A DNA stretch of 64,000 bases, from positions 59,862,253 through 59,926,252 of the forward strand of contig OZ026525.1 of the NCBI GenBank assembly GCA_964019695.1, read 5' to 3'. The position numbers and the translations under genes are program-made. Every line of letters starts with the position of its first letter. Position 1 is the stretch's first letter. A model generated the notes under the pieces. That model was not told the origin of the DNA. It searched no databases and saw only the letters and a program-made list of their open reading frames with translations. The DNA is from Loripinus fragilis (taxonomy: Eukaryota; Mollusca; Bivalvia; Lucinida; Lucinidae). This document shows positions 36,313-46,530 of this stretch, in pieces.

Positions 36313-36390
36313 ATTCAGTAAGATTAAAGTAACACCAAAAGAGATTGCAACTAAGCTGCCACCGCTTTTGGTGTTAGCTTACATGTATTT
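36313..36390. repeat. Hairpin related to 40615-40672
   Basis: Stem AACACCAAAAG / CTTTTGGTGTTA around GCAACTAAGCTGCC. It lies in the probable 3' flank of the glycosyltransferase gene. 36000-36312 shows only fragments resembling 40680-40830 ('tctgtttgattgtattgat'). Confidence 0.7.
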
Positions 36391-36431
36391 TTACAGGCCA
36401 GTTTTATCAATCGGCTCAGAGGCATTTGGTA

Positions 36432-37322
36432 TCATATAAATCCATCTTTCATGTCTTTGTTCGTACTTAACTTTAACAGTTCTTGGGTGATATTTTTGCA
36501 CTCATCCGACTTTAATTTGAATACATGAGGCATTTTCTTTCTATAATCTAGCAAACAATGAGGCCCACCTGCATCCAAAACTTTCATGTTAGCATATCCT
36601 ATTTTGAATTCAGTGTTAGTTTTCGAAAGATGAGCAAATATACGGTGCAACCAGAAATATCCAAACCGTTCAAATGGTGTGGGTACCTTCGACCAGGCCA
36701 ACCTCACTTCATCTCTCCATATCCTCAACATACTGGAGTCCTCCGCTGCTACCAGAAACCACGATGCTATCCATGGGGAGTTATTCTCGTTCACCTCTTT
36801 GTCCTTCCTTTCATACGCAAACAATTCCCTCCCATCCCTACCAATCCCTAGTTCGCTTAGCCAGTTGGAGAATGGTTCGTTACAGTACACGGTCGCATCG
36901 ACCCATATGCCGCCGTAAGCTGACAAAAGCTCTACTCGAATGATATCAGATTTAGCTTGTATCGATGCTGCTGCCCAAGATTTGTTGGAATAGTGCTGTG
37001 TTCGGTTAATTAAAGTTTCCGCCTCGGATATATTAATAGCTCGAACATTAAAATCGGTGTTCTGGCGTATAACTGCCTGCAAGCACATGGATTGGATAGG
37101 CGGAGCTTTCGCCCAGCCTCTATCCCATAACATCCATATTAAGCGCCTGACAGAATATTCTCTCTCCTCAATTGGTTGCGCAGTTCTATTGAATGTATGA
37201 GAAACTATAGAGACTTTAAAGGTACGGCTAATTGGCGTACGAATGACAGAGTAGAAGATGATCAGACAACTCCAGAAAAGCACAGACAAAGTTACAATGA
37301 CGTAGTATAGTTTCTTTCCCAT
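36432..37322 (-). CDS. Type II membrane glycosyltransferase, capsular-polysaccharide-synthesis / GT32-like
   Basis: Single-exon ORF of 296 residues from ATG at 37322. An open extension to 37346 begins with GTG, which is unlikely in a eukaryote. Residues 4-25 form one transmembrane segment after MGKK, giving a Golgi type II topology. The family signature is clear: WMLWDRGWAKAPP (about 63-75), then SDIIRVELLSAYGGIWVDAT (about 125-144), with the D-x-x-like metal/nucleotide-sugar region IWVDATVYC. A WFLVAAEDSSMLRIW block (about 188-202) follows. It probably transfers a sugar from a nucleotide sugar to a glycan in the secretory pathway; donor and acceptor cannot be told. Several N-glycosylation sequons are present. 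A 5'UTR splice acceptor (GTTTCAG) is likely at 37380. Foldback element copy 2 starts about 50 bases upstream of that site. Confidence 0.85.
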   Translation of the reverse strand: MGKKLYYVIVTLSVLFWSCLIIFYSVIRTPISRTFKVSIVSHTFNRTAQPIEEREYSVRRLIWMLWDRGWAKAPPIQSMCLQAVIRQNTDFNVRAINISEAETLINRTQHYSNKSWAAASIQAKSDIIRVELLSAYGGIWVDATVYCNEPFSNWLSELGIGRDGRELFAYERKDKEVNENNSPWIASWFLVAAEDSSMLRIWRDEVRLAWSKVPTPFERFGYFWLHRIFAHLSKTNTEFKIGYANMKVLDAGGPHCLLDYRKKMPHVFKLKSDECKNITQELLKLSTNKDMKDGFI

Positions 37323-37372
37323 CAACCAATCGTTGTACTTGAGCACATTCGTACTTTATTTGTTGTGTTCAT
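37322..37372 (-). promoter_or_regulatory. Upstream ORF ending on the glycosyltransferase start (TGATG)
   Basis: On the minus strand an ATG at 37372 opens a 16-codon frame whose TGA (37324-37322) overlaps the main ATG by one base. Such an arrangement can limit or couple initiation. It would matter only if the transcript includes this stretch. Confidence 0.45.
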
Positions 37373-37428
37373 CGGCAACCTGAAACACATAAAGGTTCAT
37401 AAAGATTCTCAAAAACAAAATCGGAGCC

Positions 37429-39430
37429 AGTTTAGTCCGGTAGAAAACCAGTATGACCTGGAACTCGATTTTAAAGGGTTTTTTTTTCTTTTACAGGGAA
37501 AATGGACAACTTTAAATAAAATCAGTTTGAGCTTAAAACTGCTTTATGGCATCCCTTTTAGTGCTTTTACGCAGGAACTTAAAAGTGCGTTGATTTTAAG
37601 CACCTATCAGCCATTGCCTAAAAGCACTAAAATGGGATGCCATAAAGTTTTTACGCGTGTGCGTAATGGTGCTTAAACAAACTTTATAGAACTTTTCAGC
37701 AATAGTTTCAAGCTATGACATAAAGCTTTTACGAGCGACTTAAAATTGTTTAATATAAATGGAAATTGTATTTTTACGCAGACAAATGAAAGGTACCTAA
37801 ACGTATGTTTTTACGCTGGAGAATTAAAAGTGCTTATTTAGCTATGCTAAAACTAGAAACATTTGAAGATTTTGGCGCGTCAACAGAATATGCAGTGGAT
37901 TCAGTGCTTTGAACAACATCTGTGCAGTCTCACACAATATATTTACCAAAGCCATGTTCAGTGAAATTTTTTGTGCACCATTAATGCGTCTCCAAATTAT
38001 TAATTCAGCAAAGATTTATTTAAATTTCAACATGTTCAATTTGTTGATTCGTGTTGTTCAGGCATTGTACTTAATGATTCCAGCTGATGCCACTCTGACA
38101 ACATTGAGCATTTTGAAATATCAAAGATGGCGTTCAAGATTGCCGTTAGTTAGGCCCCTAACACCTATCTGGCCAACATGTTCGATAAAAAGCTTTTTAA
38201 TGTTGACTTTTTATGGATGTTTAGAGGCCAGATAATATAGACGTTTAAAATGGAGCATTGTTTTGATTCAGAAGGTTGAAATATTTAAGATGGCGTCCAA
38301 GATGGCCGTAAGTTAGACTCCTAAGACCTATCTGACCAACATACTCGATCAAAAAGCTTTTTTTAAATTTTGACTTTATGGATGTTTAGAGGCTAAATGA
38401 TACAAATAATTACAACGGAAAAATTGATTTGATTTAGAAGGTTAAAGTATTTAAGATGGTGTCTAAGATGGCGCTATTTTAAAGCAAAATTCAACCTGAA
38501 ATCAAAATCGCAGCTAATCAAACTGAGTAAGAGATATATCTGCATGCTGCAGATGTTCGTTACCATCTTGACTGCTGGTTGGGTGAAACTATTAAAGGCA
38601 TTGCTGCTGCTTGGTGGAAACTGTAAAATACAGGCCTATTGGCCTGGTGCAGTTGTAACAACCATTACTACTATACTGGTCTGGCACAAGTGCAACAGAC
38701 AGCACAGATGGTTGGATATTACTGTAGCAAATATGAATACTAGTACTGGTCCGGTGAAATAGTATCAGACATAAATGCTTGCAGATGCAAGTTTAACAGA
38801 CGTGGCTGCTGGTGATAAGGTGCAAGTGTTAAAGACATGACATGGTCGGATGCAATTGTTACAGACATGGCTGATGGCCGGGTGCAAATGTAACATACAT
38901 GAATGCTGATAAGATGAAACTGTAACAGACATGCATGCTGATAGTATGCAACTTATAAAGTCATGGCTACTGGTCAGGTGCAACTGTAACATGCATGTTT
39001 GATGGTCTGGTGCAATTGTGCTAACCAGCCCATTGGTCGGGTATGAGCGTAGGGGCATAGCTGCGGGTCTGAGGCAAGTGTGACATATATCTGCTGGTTC
39101 AGCCCTACAACTACAGATGTGCTTGCAAGTCAGTTGCAACTGTTTCAACATATCTGCTAGTGAAATGCAACTCTGAAAGAAATGCATGCTGGTCGAGTGC
39201 AGTTATAATCGACGTGTCAGATTGTCTGGTGCAACTTTTACAAACATGCCTGCTGTTTAAGTTTAAAGAAATGGGTGCTGCAACAGGTCTGCTAGTCTCG
39301 TGAAGCTGTTACAGACATACATGTAACTGCTTTGTTTCAGACATGCGTGCTGGTTCTGTGCCACACACTCAAACATGCGTAATGTTAAAGATGTCTGCTG
39401 ATTAACGTATACATGTACCACGTGTTTCAA
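37429..39430. mobile_element. 3.3-kb-type foldback element, copy 2 (rearranged, truncated)
   Basis: Starts TAGTCCGGTAG and ACCTGGAACTCGATTTTAAA as in copy 1. It then has a palindromic insertion (about 37505-37695), AAGATGGCGTCCAAGATGG-type modules (38120-38475) and a minisatellite of GGTGCAACTGTAACAGACAT-like units (38540-39400). The second terminus was not found. Confidence 0.75.
37524..37695. repeat. Palindrome inside foldback copy 2
   Basis: Arms TTTATGGCATCCCTTTTAGT and inverse, plus repeated 'cttttacgc' words. The corresponding site in copy 1 lacks it, so it inserted after the copies separated. Confidence 0.75.
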
Positions 39431-39486
39431 GAGTTATGAGCATTTTCACTAACTGTTAAAGGACGGACGGAAAGAAGGAATCGCAC

Positions 39487-39612
39487 CAGTGGCGGATCCA
39501 GAATTTCTGGAAAGGGGGTCCATATATATAAAGGTGTGGTGGGTTCGCTTTGCTGATTTTATCTCATTTTTCATAAATATCCAATGAAAATGAAATAATT
39601 TGGTCTCACTGG
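39487..39612. repeat. GGATCC-type element (family E), left half
   Basis: Matches the left half of 26580-26803 ('agtggcggatccagaa', 'tataaaggtgtggtgggttcg') up to 'aatttggtctcactgg', then stops abruptly. Confidence 0.75.
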
Positions 39613-39714
39613 GTTCGACTAGCTAGAATCTAGAAAATTTGAATACACCTGGTATAGCTATAATGGTATCCTTTCTTCGCGTCGATCAACAGCAATCAAG
39701 TTTTCTCATGGCAG

Positions 39715-39835
39715 GGAGACACTGCGTTGTGTCCTTGGGCAAGAAGACACTTTATCAGGAGATATTGTACCGATATGACTGAATTTATTTTGACTGGGAC
39801 GTATTTGCATCAACACAAACAAACCAATTCTCAAG
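39715..39835 (+). repeat. SINE family Y, partial
   Basis: Contains 'actgcgttgtgtccttggg', 'gacactttatc', 'gactgggacgt' and an ACACAAACAAACC tail. The tRNA head is missing or very diverged. The surrounding 39440-40340 shows no exon. Confidence 0.6.
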
Positions 39836-40344
39836 GCAGGGACCGATGTCACCCCTGCATGAGCTTGCATTTTACCACAATTGGTCGCTCAAAAACTGAT
39901 TGTATACGATGGCTAACGAGAGTTTTAGCCCCATCCACATAGTTACTCTTAGCTTGTTGGTTTCTTCTGCTGACAGTTTGGACCCAGATCGGATAAAAAG
40001 ACCACGTCGATAAATATTAACTACGTTGATTGAGCTGAAAAGCGTGAAAAGCAAAGAAAAAGCAAAATGAACAAAACATTACCCAAATCGATTCCTATCA
40101 AAGAAGCTGTACTCTTAACTAGTTCCAGTGTCGTCCGCAGCAGCAGCTCATGATAATGTACGACTGCGACGCGCTCTGTTAAAGTACACGATCAATATAT
40201 CGGGACAGTTTTTTTTATTGGAAAACCGATTCCACGCAAGGAAAAAAACAAACAGGAATATCCTCAAAATATCGCTCTGAACAAAACAGTGACCTTTATC
40301 TCTCATATATGTTACTGATCAAAATTACCATTTCCTCGTATGAT

Positions 40345-40560
40345 TATTTAAGACCTGGCCTCAAGGTTATAAAACATTTTTCATACTCAACTCAGCCGAG
40401 GACGAAATTTATCCTGCTTATAAGCATGATAAATACAACATCTGAGTATCTAAAATCTAGAAAAATAAGTGTTTTTCAGCATTTTTGTTTTTATGAGCAA
40501 TTGAAATTTTATACTGAGTTGAGCATGAAAAAAGTTTTACAACCTCGGGGCCTGTCTTCG
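40345..40560. repeat. Palindromic element, family F copy 1
   Basis: Arms 'cctcaaggttataaaac' + TTTTTCATACTCAACTCAGC and inverse ending 'caacctcggggcctg'. A close relative is at 49360-49560. Confidence 0.8.
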
Positions 40561-40614
40561 GTGAGTGCAAATAAGATATGCGTGTACTCACAACAGTATA
40601 CTATAAAACGTGTA

Positions 40615-40672
40615 AGTTAACACCAAAAGAAGTGACAGCTGCGCTGCCACTTCTTTTGGTGTAAACTTACAC
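40615..40672. repeat. Near-perfect hairpin
   Basis: Stem GTAAGTTAACACCAAAAGAA / inverse around GTGACAGCTGCGCTGCCAC; related to 36313-36390. Confidence 0.85.
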
Positions 40673-40854
40673 CTACTTTCCAACTATAACAGCTTGAGGC
40701 TAACATTTCTCTTGTGTTAAATGTTAAACATTTCCACAAGCCATTGCTGCATAGTTTCTCTCCAGATCAATACAATCAAACAGAACATAGTTTCTAAAGC
40801 AGTTGAAAGGTTGCGCCAATATCTATGGCAGTTTAGCTACCACCAAATTCATGC

Positions 40855-41145
40855 GCGGATCCTGAAAGTTTAGTCAGAGGGGGTCCAAATTTGACATTTT
40901 TAGTTGATAAGGGGAAAGAGGCTCCAAATACCACTTTAATTGGAAAATCATTGGCCTGCCAGCGAAACGTCATTTAAATTTTTCGCTGGCGTGCCGATGA
41001 TGACCCAACACTGGCTTGGTAGCTTTGTGATTTTTCAGGGGATCCGGGCCACTATTGTTAAGAAACACGATATTTTTGTGATTTTCTAGAGGGGGTCCGG
41101 ACCCCCTGCCCCCCCCCCCCCCCCTGGATCCGCCCATGAAATTTT
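40855..41145. mobile_element. GGATCC-ended element with poly-C
   Basis: Ends ATGCGCGGATCCTG and GGATCCGCCCAT. The interior has 'gggggtccaaatttg' and 'gggggtccggacccc' words and a C17-type run near 41108-41125. Related to 41320-41475. Confidence 0.7.
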
Positions 41146-41319
41146 GGTTGTGCTGACAGTTATAATTATTTTTACAGTGTGTGTTCAGCTTCAGAGACAA
41201 AAATAAATGGCCAGAAATAAGTCTGGACAACGTTTTTTTTTTGTTTTTAGTACTGAACTTATTTTACAGTTTATAGAGGGGGTTCAATGGTTTTATTAAA
41301 GAGAATGATATAGTTTTCC

Positions 41320-41475
41320 AAGGATCCAGAGGGGTCCAACATTTTCCAGGGGGGGGTCCAACTTTTACCAGAGGGGGTGGGGAGTCCAAATGCTAATTTC
41401 TATAGAAACCCATATAGCTTGTGATTTTCCAGGGAAGTGGTCCGGACCCCCTATCCCCCTCTGGATCCGCACATG
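41320..41475. mobile_element. GGATCC-ended element, second copy
   Basis: Same 'ccagaggggtccaac' and 'ggtccggaccccctatcc' words, ending CTGGATCCGCACATG. Confidence 0.7.
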
Positions 41476-41627
41476 CTAAAAAATCGATACTTAACTAAAG
41501 TCGTATTTAACTTCAAACAGCAATGTAATTTTGGGTCCGGATCAATACCATCGTTTAAAACAGTTGAAAGGTTACACCAACATCAGTGGCAGTTCAGCTG
41601 CCACCATCCTCGTTCACTTAGGAAATT

Positions 41628-41765
41628 AATTCAATTTTTGGGATGTTCATGGAATCATGAATACTTCAGGTCTCGTGCAAAGTAAGTGAAGCCCGAAGGG
41701 CTTCACGTTAACTTTGCAAGAGACCCGAAGTATTCATGATTCCATGAACATTCCAAAAAATGAAT
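41628..41765. repeat. 138-bp palindrome
   Basis: Arms ATTCATGATTCCATGAACAT and inverse, centre GAAGCCCGAAGGGCTTC. Confidence 0.88.
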
Positions 41766-42147
41766 TTATTACTATTTACGTTTTATATAATCAGTCAAGT
41801 ATCAATTTTCAATCTTCATCTGACTTGGCTGGTTTTCCAGATATTTTGAATTAAATCAGCCAAACGTAGAGTTTGGAATAGCCAAAACGCCAAATTTCCG
41901 CGCTTAACGTCATGGCGATACGCGTTCAACGTCACACAAACGTCAGTAAACAAGCAACGTTATTGGATGGACTTGACGTTAGTCCGCTCAAATGGCGCAT
42001 ATGTGGGTGTGGCTTAAATTGATTTGTTCATGAAGGTATGAACCACATCTCATTGCAGTGGAAATGTAAATATCCATTTATGACCAATTACGTCCCACTT
42101 CATTCATCACTCTACAGATGACTGCAATGCAACGTAATAGGTCACGT

Positions 42148-42655
42148 GTGGCTCTGTGTCTCAGTTGGTAGAGCGTTAGACGAGGGATCGAAAATTGCTA
42201 GTTCGAGCCTCACCGTCGGCGGAGTCACTACAGTAAAACCTCGAAAATTCGAACTCCGATTTTTCGAAATACTCGCCAATTCGAATTAAATGGCCTATTT
42301 ATGAATTATTTCAATAACTATCTATAAAAACATATGTTTTGTGTGCGTAAAAGAAAATTCTTTTACGCACACAAAATATATGTTTAATAGGGAAAAAAAC
42401 TAATAATAATTATTTGGGGGGGGGGTATATACTTTTATGTCTATCTCCTTATGATTCGAACTACTGATAATTCAAAATAAAACCTCTACTTTTAAGACTT
42501 CGAATTTACCGGTGAGATTCTACTGTATGTTGTGCCCTTGCGCAAGACACTTTATCCGCTGCTTATATTAGTACTGGTTCAAACCAGGAAGACCCGTCCC
42601 GAAATGACTGAAAAATTGTTGCCTGGGACGTAAAGAATCAAACCAAAATCTCTCA
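42148..42655 (+). repeat. SINE family Y, split by a MITE
   Basis: The head (42148-42228) is tRNA-like: CTCAGTTGGTAGAGCG and TAGTTCGAGCCTC. The body resumes at 42528 ('tgttgtgcccttgcgc') and ends 'gcctgggacgtaaag' plus an A-rich tail. The two halves flank a MITE C inserted at TA. Confidence 0.85.
42229..42527. mobile_element. MITE family C, intact, inserted in a SINE
   Basis: Starts TACAGTAAAACCTCGAAAA, ends GATTCTACTGTA, hairpin GCGTAAAAGAAAATTCTTTT at the centre. The TA ends fit a Tc1/mariner-type target. Confidence 0.87.
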
Positions 42656-42711
42656 CACCTAGGTTACCGAGGATGAGCTGCCACCCAATTTTGTGTAAAG
42701 TTCCACTTAGG

Positions 42712-42873
42712 GGATAACTGTATTCAAAATTTTCATTTGGGGAGGTATATCGTCGGATATACGGTCGGAAATTTAGTTTTACGGCGACGCGCGAGCGGAG
42801 CCGTAAAACGTGATTTCCGAACGTATATCCGACGATATACCTCCCCAAATGAAAATTTTGAATATGGTTATCC
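42712..42873. repeat. 162-bp palindrome
   Basis: Arms TTCAAAATTTTCATTTGGGG and GGTATATCGTCGGATATACG with inverses; centre GCGACGCGCGAGCGGAG. Open frames on both strands are artefacts of this symmetry. 42875-43555 shows no exon. Confidence 0.88.
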
Positions 42874-44277
42874 CCATTCTAATGCATTCCTGCAGTTTCG
42901 TCTCAAATTGAGCGTTGCTAGCCGCTTAATGCCGCACGTCATCCATCGAAATGTGACGTAACTATTGACGTTAAACTGTTACCTATAGTATATCGCAGGA
43001 TATACTGTCGCAAATGTTTGACGTTATCCAATCAGAAGTGGCGTTACAAAAGCGAGTGTATTAGAATTATTTTTATAGTGCATGTGGTTTCGTTTATCGT
43101 GATATAACAAAAAGTTGACATTCAGACATAATTTGACCAAATAGGTTCTAATTTGTTAACATTTGAGGCTTTTTGCGAAATTAGTCTGTTTATATAGTAT
43201 TGTATTTAATTTATAAACTCTTTGCACTCTGGGTTATTTTACATGCTTTTTTGGTCATCTGCTGATTAGTTTTTAAAAGGATCTTGTAAGAAATATACTA
43301 ATTTGGGCGAATTAACTCTTTGCAGACAGAACTTTTGCATGTTTTATTTTCGTCCAGACTTTTTAATTGCCTTTTTTAATTGACTGAATAAAAAGCATCA
43401 GTGTCAAACAATTTGAATTCTGATCAGCCCTGGTGTTTTGTCGAGCCTGGTCTGTGTCCTAAATGTTTGCTGTCAATCTATCTTTACTTGTGCGATCATT
43501 TCTGATCATTTGTAAAGGAGTGCTAAGGTTTGAAATTGAGCTTTAAAAACTTGACTTGATCATGTCCCTGTCGTTGCGTTATACGCGCTGAAAAAGTTTG
43601 TCTTGGTAAAAGGCCAAGTTACACTAGCATAGAGTATGGTACTCCGTACGTAAGACCTGTACACATGGTCACGGGTCTTGTAAGAGAGGTAGTGGAAGGT
43701 TAGAGCTGGCAGTAGCTCCCTGAACTTCTTCCATGCGCTTTTTATACAAGTAGTGACCACCAGCCCATAGCATCCGCCAGCGGAAAGCATGTCGCCCAGG
43801 TAGCCGAAGGAAGCTACCACCTCCAGCCTACCAGGTCCTACATGAAGTGCACTCTGCAGTCTGTCAGGGCATTTCCTCTGCAACGTACACACCTATAATT
43901 AGGATTAGTAGTCAGTCATTTGAACAGTCTGTATTTCTTATATACCCAGTGTTTGCAGCCATTGCAGTAAATGCTACTCCTGTATGACAGACAGTGCATG
44001 GGAACACACCGGACCTCTGCATGAGGCCCAGGCCTGTGTCACAGATCATGGCCTTTGAAATCCTGCATTTACCTTCAAGCCATTCTCCTCCATGGCTTCT
44101 TTCCAAAAAAGATCCCCCTGACACGTTCCTCAGGAGAGTCAGCAATGATGACAAGATCATTTGCATGGAGGTCCTCCAAGAAAACTCCAGAGTGGAAGTC
44201 ATGGGAAAAGACCGCCAGTAAAACGACGAAGAGCAGGGGGCTGAGTACACAGCTGTGGTGGACCACGACCGTAACCC

Positions 44278-44470
44278 ATTTATGCGTAATGGAATTTCCC
44301 ACTCTTATCAATTGGACGAATCCATTTCGAATTTAAGGGTTGCTAGATAGTAAGATTGAATTTTATTCAAATTTTAAAAGTATGTTCTTAAACAAACAGT
44401 GCAGAACCTGGTCAGGCGCACTGTTTACCGATGCCCCATAAAAAGGAATCTAGGCTCAAATTGGGTTAAC
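44278..44470 (+). repeat. Interspersed repeat, family R1 copy 3, inside the LINE
   Basis: Starts 'tttatgcgtaatggaattt' and matches the copies at 2076 and 8955. It separates two RT motifs of the LINE relic, so it inserted after the LINE. Confidence 0.78.
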
Positions 44471-44702
44471 CACAACCCTTTGCTGTAATCCTCGACGACA
44501 CGGAGATGTTTACCTACATTGGCGAATATTCCCTGGGCAAAATACTCTACACCTAGTTTTCTCAGTGCCCACCAGATACAATGTAACCTTTCGGGGAACA
44601 ACGTCAAATGTCATCCCAAGGTTCACGAATGCTTTTTCACCGCTAGGTATTTCTTCTAGAGCTGCCATATACCTCCTCTGTTGTTTTCAATAAACCTGGA
44701 TA

Positions 44703-45027
44703 GATTTGTGTGTTTGTTTTGTTGCTTTACGTCCCAAGTCAACTGCTATGGTCATGGCGGGACGGTCAGTTCACCTAACTACACTTTTCCCTGGGCAAGC
44801 TTGAACAAGCAGTTAACCAGTACTTCGTGCACATACGCTCGCTTGTAACTGACAACGACCCTTCTTGAATGATTCAGCGGAAGGGAGGAGAATGACCTTA
44901 GAAATTATTTCATGATCAATCTTCACGAAAGTATGGGACCAGGCAGGGATCGAACTCGCGACCCCTGGATCTGCATCCAGACTCGCGTCTGTTGCCAGAC
45001 ACGTTACCGACTGCGCTACGCGGCCCG
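44703..45027 (-). repeat. SINE family X, near full length
   Basis: On the minus strand the tRNA-like head (CGTAGCGCAGTCGGTAACG... GGGTCGCGAGTTCGATCCC) is at about 45026-44945. It is followed by the conserved body and an A-rich (AAAC)n tail at 44703. Inserted in the LINE relic. Confidence 0.88.
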
Positions 45028-45037
45028 GTGAAAAACA

Positions 45038-45498
45038 GAGGCGTGTTCAACAATGCGAGCGCCCGGAGTGCTATCGAGTGCTTTCTCCCTGAACGCAAGC
45101 ACTCGCCAAGGTGCTCAGCACCGCAGCTACCTGGATGTCCGTTAAAGTCCCGTATGTGCAAGCGCTCGCTATTCAAGACGATAGGTGTATCGCCCGAAAA
45201 TCAAAGATGGTTACCAAAACAATAACGGGTTTTCGTGAGGGACTATGAACGCAATATTTTCAGATTCAACTTTCGGAATGACGATGCATGTTTCTGTGTG
45301 TGGCTATATGAAATGGAACAATTTAAACTGAAGGTATAGGACGGTGTTTTGCTTTGATTTCCAACCATTTGGGGGGATTTGATTTGTTTGTTACTGGGCG
45401 CCGCCATTTTTTATTGAGCGAGCGCTCGCTATCGTTCAACAATGTAATGATAACACTGACAAGCGCTCGGCCGAGCGCTCGAACTGTTGAACTCGCCT
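45038..45498. mobile_element. MITE family G, unit 1 of an adjacent pair
   Basis: Ends GAGGCGTGTTCAACAATGCG and its inverse (GTTGAACTCGCCTC). The interior has repeated GCGAGCGCTCG-type words. It abuts unit 2 with one base between. Confidence 0.85.
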
Positions 45499-45499
45499 C

Positions 45500-45917
45500 T
45501 GAGGCGTGTTCAACAATGCGAGCGCCCGGAGTGCTATCGAGTGCTTTCTCCCTGAACGCAAGCGCTCGCCAAGGTGCTTGCAAGCGCTCGCTATTCAAGT
45601 CGATAGGTGTATCGCCCAAAAATCAAAGATGGCTACCAAAACAATAATGGGTTTTCGTGAGGGACTGTGCACGCACTATTTTCGGATTCGACTTTCGGAA
45701 TGACGATGTATGTTTCTTTGTGTGGATATATGAAATGGAACAATTTAAACTGAAGGTAGGAAGGTGTTTCGCTTTGATTTCCAACCAATGGGGGAATTTG
45801 ATTTGTTTGTTACTGGGCGCAGCCATGTTTTATTGAGCGAGCGCTCGCTATCGTTCAACAATGCAATGATCGCACTGAAAAGCGCTCGTTAGAGCGCTCG
45901 CATTGTTGAACTCGCCA
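45500..45917. mobile_element. MITE family G, unit 2
   Basis: Same ends and interior as unit 1, about 43 bases shorter because a stretch near 45120-45150 of unit 1 is absent. The short open frames in both units follow the same artefactual pattern. Confidence 0.85.
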
Positions 45918-46530
45918 CTGGATAGAGGTTTGCCCAGATTTCTTCTGTAGTGGTAGCGCCTTGAAGACTTTCTGAAAGCGGCTACACGTTTGGGGAGCTC
46001 TGAGCTTCCACACTGTTAAAGCTTGCACAGGCTCTTTCAAAATAACACATAGCATATCCGGGCTTCTGCAGTACCTGACCTGTATGTGATGAGGTGAACG
46101 TCACGTTTCTTGAAGCATGTGTTGCCGAGGAGCTGGTCATATGTGCATATTCCAGGATCTTCTCACCTTCAATATCAGGGGCTGGCTTGCCATTCTCACA
46201 GCCTCCGTGCTCTTCTTTGTAACCTGAGTATGTACTGTCTACATGGCCATTCCAATCAACAATTGGGATGAGGATGCTGGGATCATTGCAGTGACGGCAC
46301 GTAGTTGGTCATAGAATATATCATTTACACCATCGCTGAGACCGCACTGTGGGGCGTACACAGACTGGAAGCAAAGCACTCGCTGGCCGATTCAAATCTT
46401 CACCAAGATGATCCTGGGAGACTCACTTTACCTAAAATACCTTCCCTTTCCACTTCTCAGCCATGAACACACCAGCAGTACATTTGCTGTTTCCAGCCCA
46501 TTACAGTTTGTTCCTGGAGTTTTTGCCCTT

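Larger units (their letters stand above)
43560..46530 (-). mobile_element. Non-LTR retrotransposon relic (endonuclease + reverse transcriptase), heavily interrupted
   Basis: Minus-strand pieces appear in order. Apurinic-type endonuclease motifs lie from about 46530 to 45925, including DWNGHVD (46257-46237), HGGCENGKP and GEKILEYA. A post-EN segment WKLRAPQTCSRFQKVFKA follows near 46000. RT pieces follow: WWALRKLGVEYFAQGIF (about 44575-44525), then LSPLLFVVLLAVFS (about 44255) and the degraded catalytic box HANDLVIIADS (about 44177). A distal segment LEVVASFGYLGDMLS is near 43825-43785. Frameshifts and stops show it is dead. Later insertions occupy 45038-45917, 44703-45027 and 44278-44470. The LINE clade is not assigned. 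Confidence 0.85.

Noticed and set aside
36558..36943. Three + strand frames of 79-97 residues
   Set aside because: They are antisense shadows of the glycosyltransferase.
37323..37346. Eight-residue N-terminal extension of the glycosyltransferase
   Set aside because: It begins with GTG; the ATG at 37322 is directly followed by the transmembrane segment.
42150..42215. True tRNA gene
   Set aside because: The tRNA-like boxes belong to a SINE head that continues into a shared body and A-rich tail; the same holds at 30660, 31205, 44945, 49790, 52375 and 60541.
42579..42961. Two similar 74-89-residue frames on opposite strands
   Set aside because: They are mirror images produced by the palindrome at 42712-42873.
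44916..45703. Several 65-98-residue frames on both strands
   Set aside because: They translate SINE X and the two family G MITEs, and duplicate frames mirror the duplicated element.
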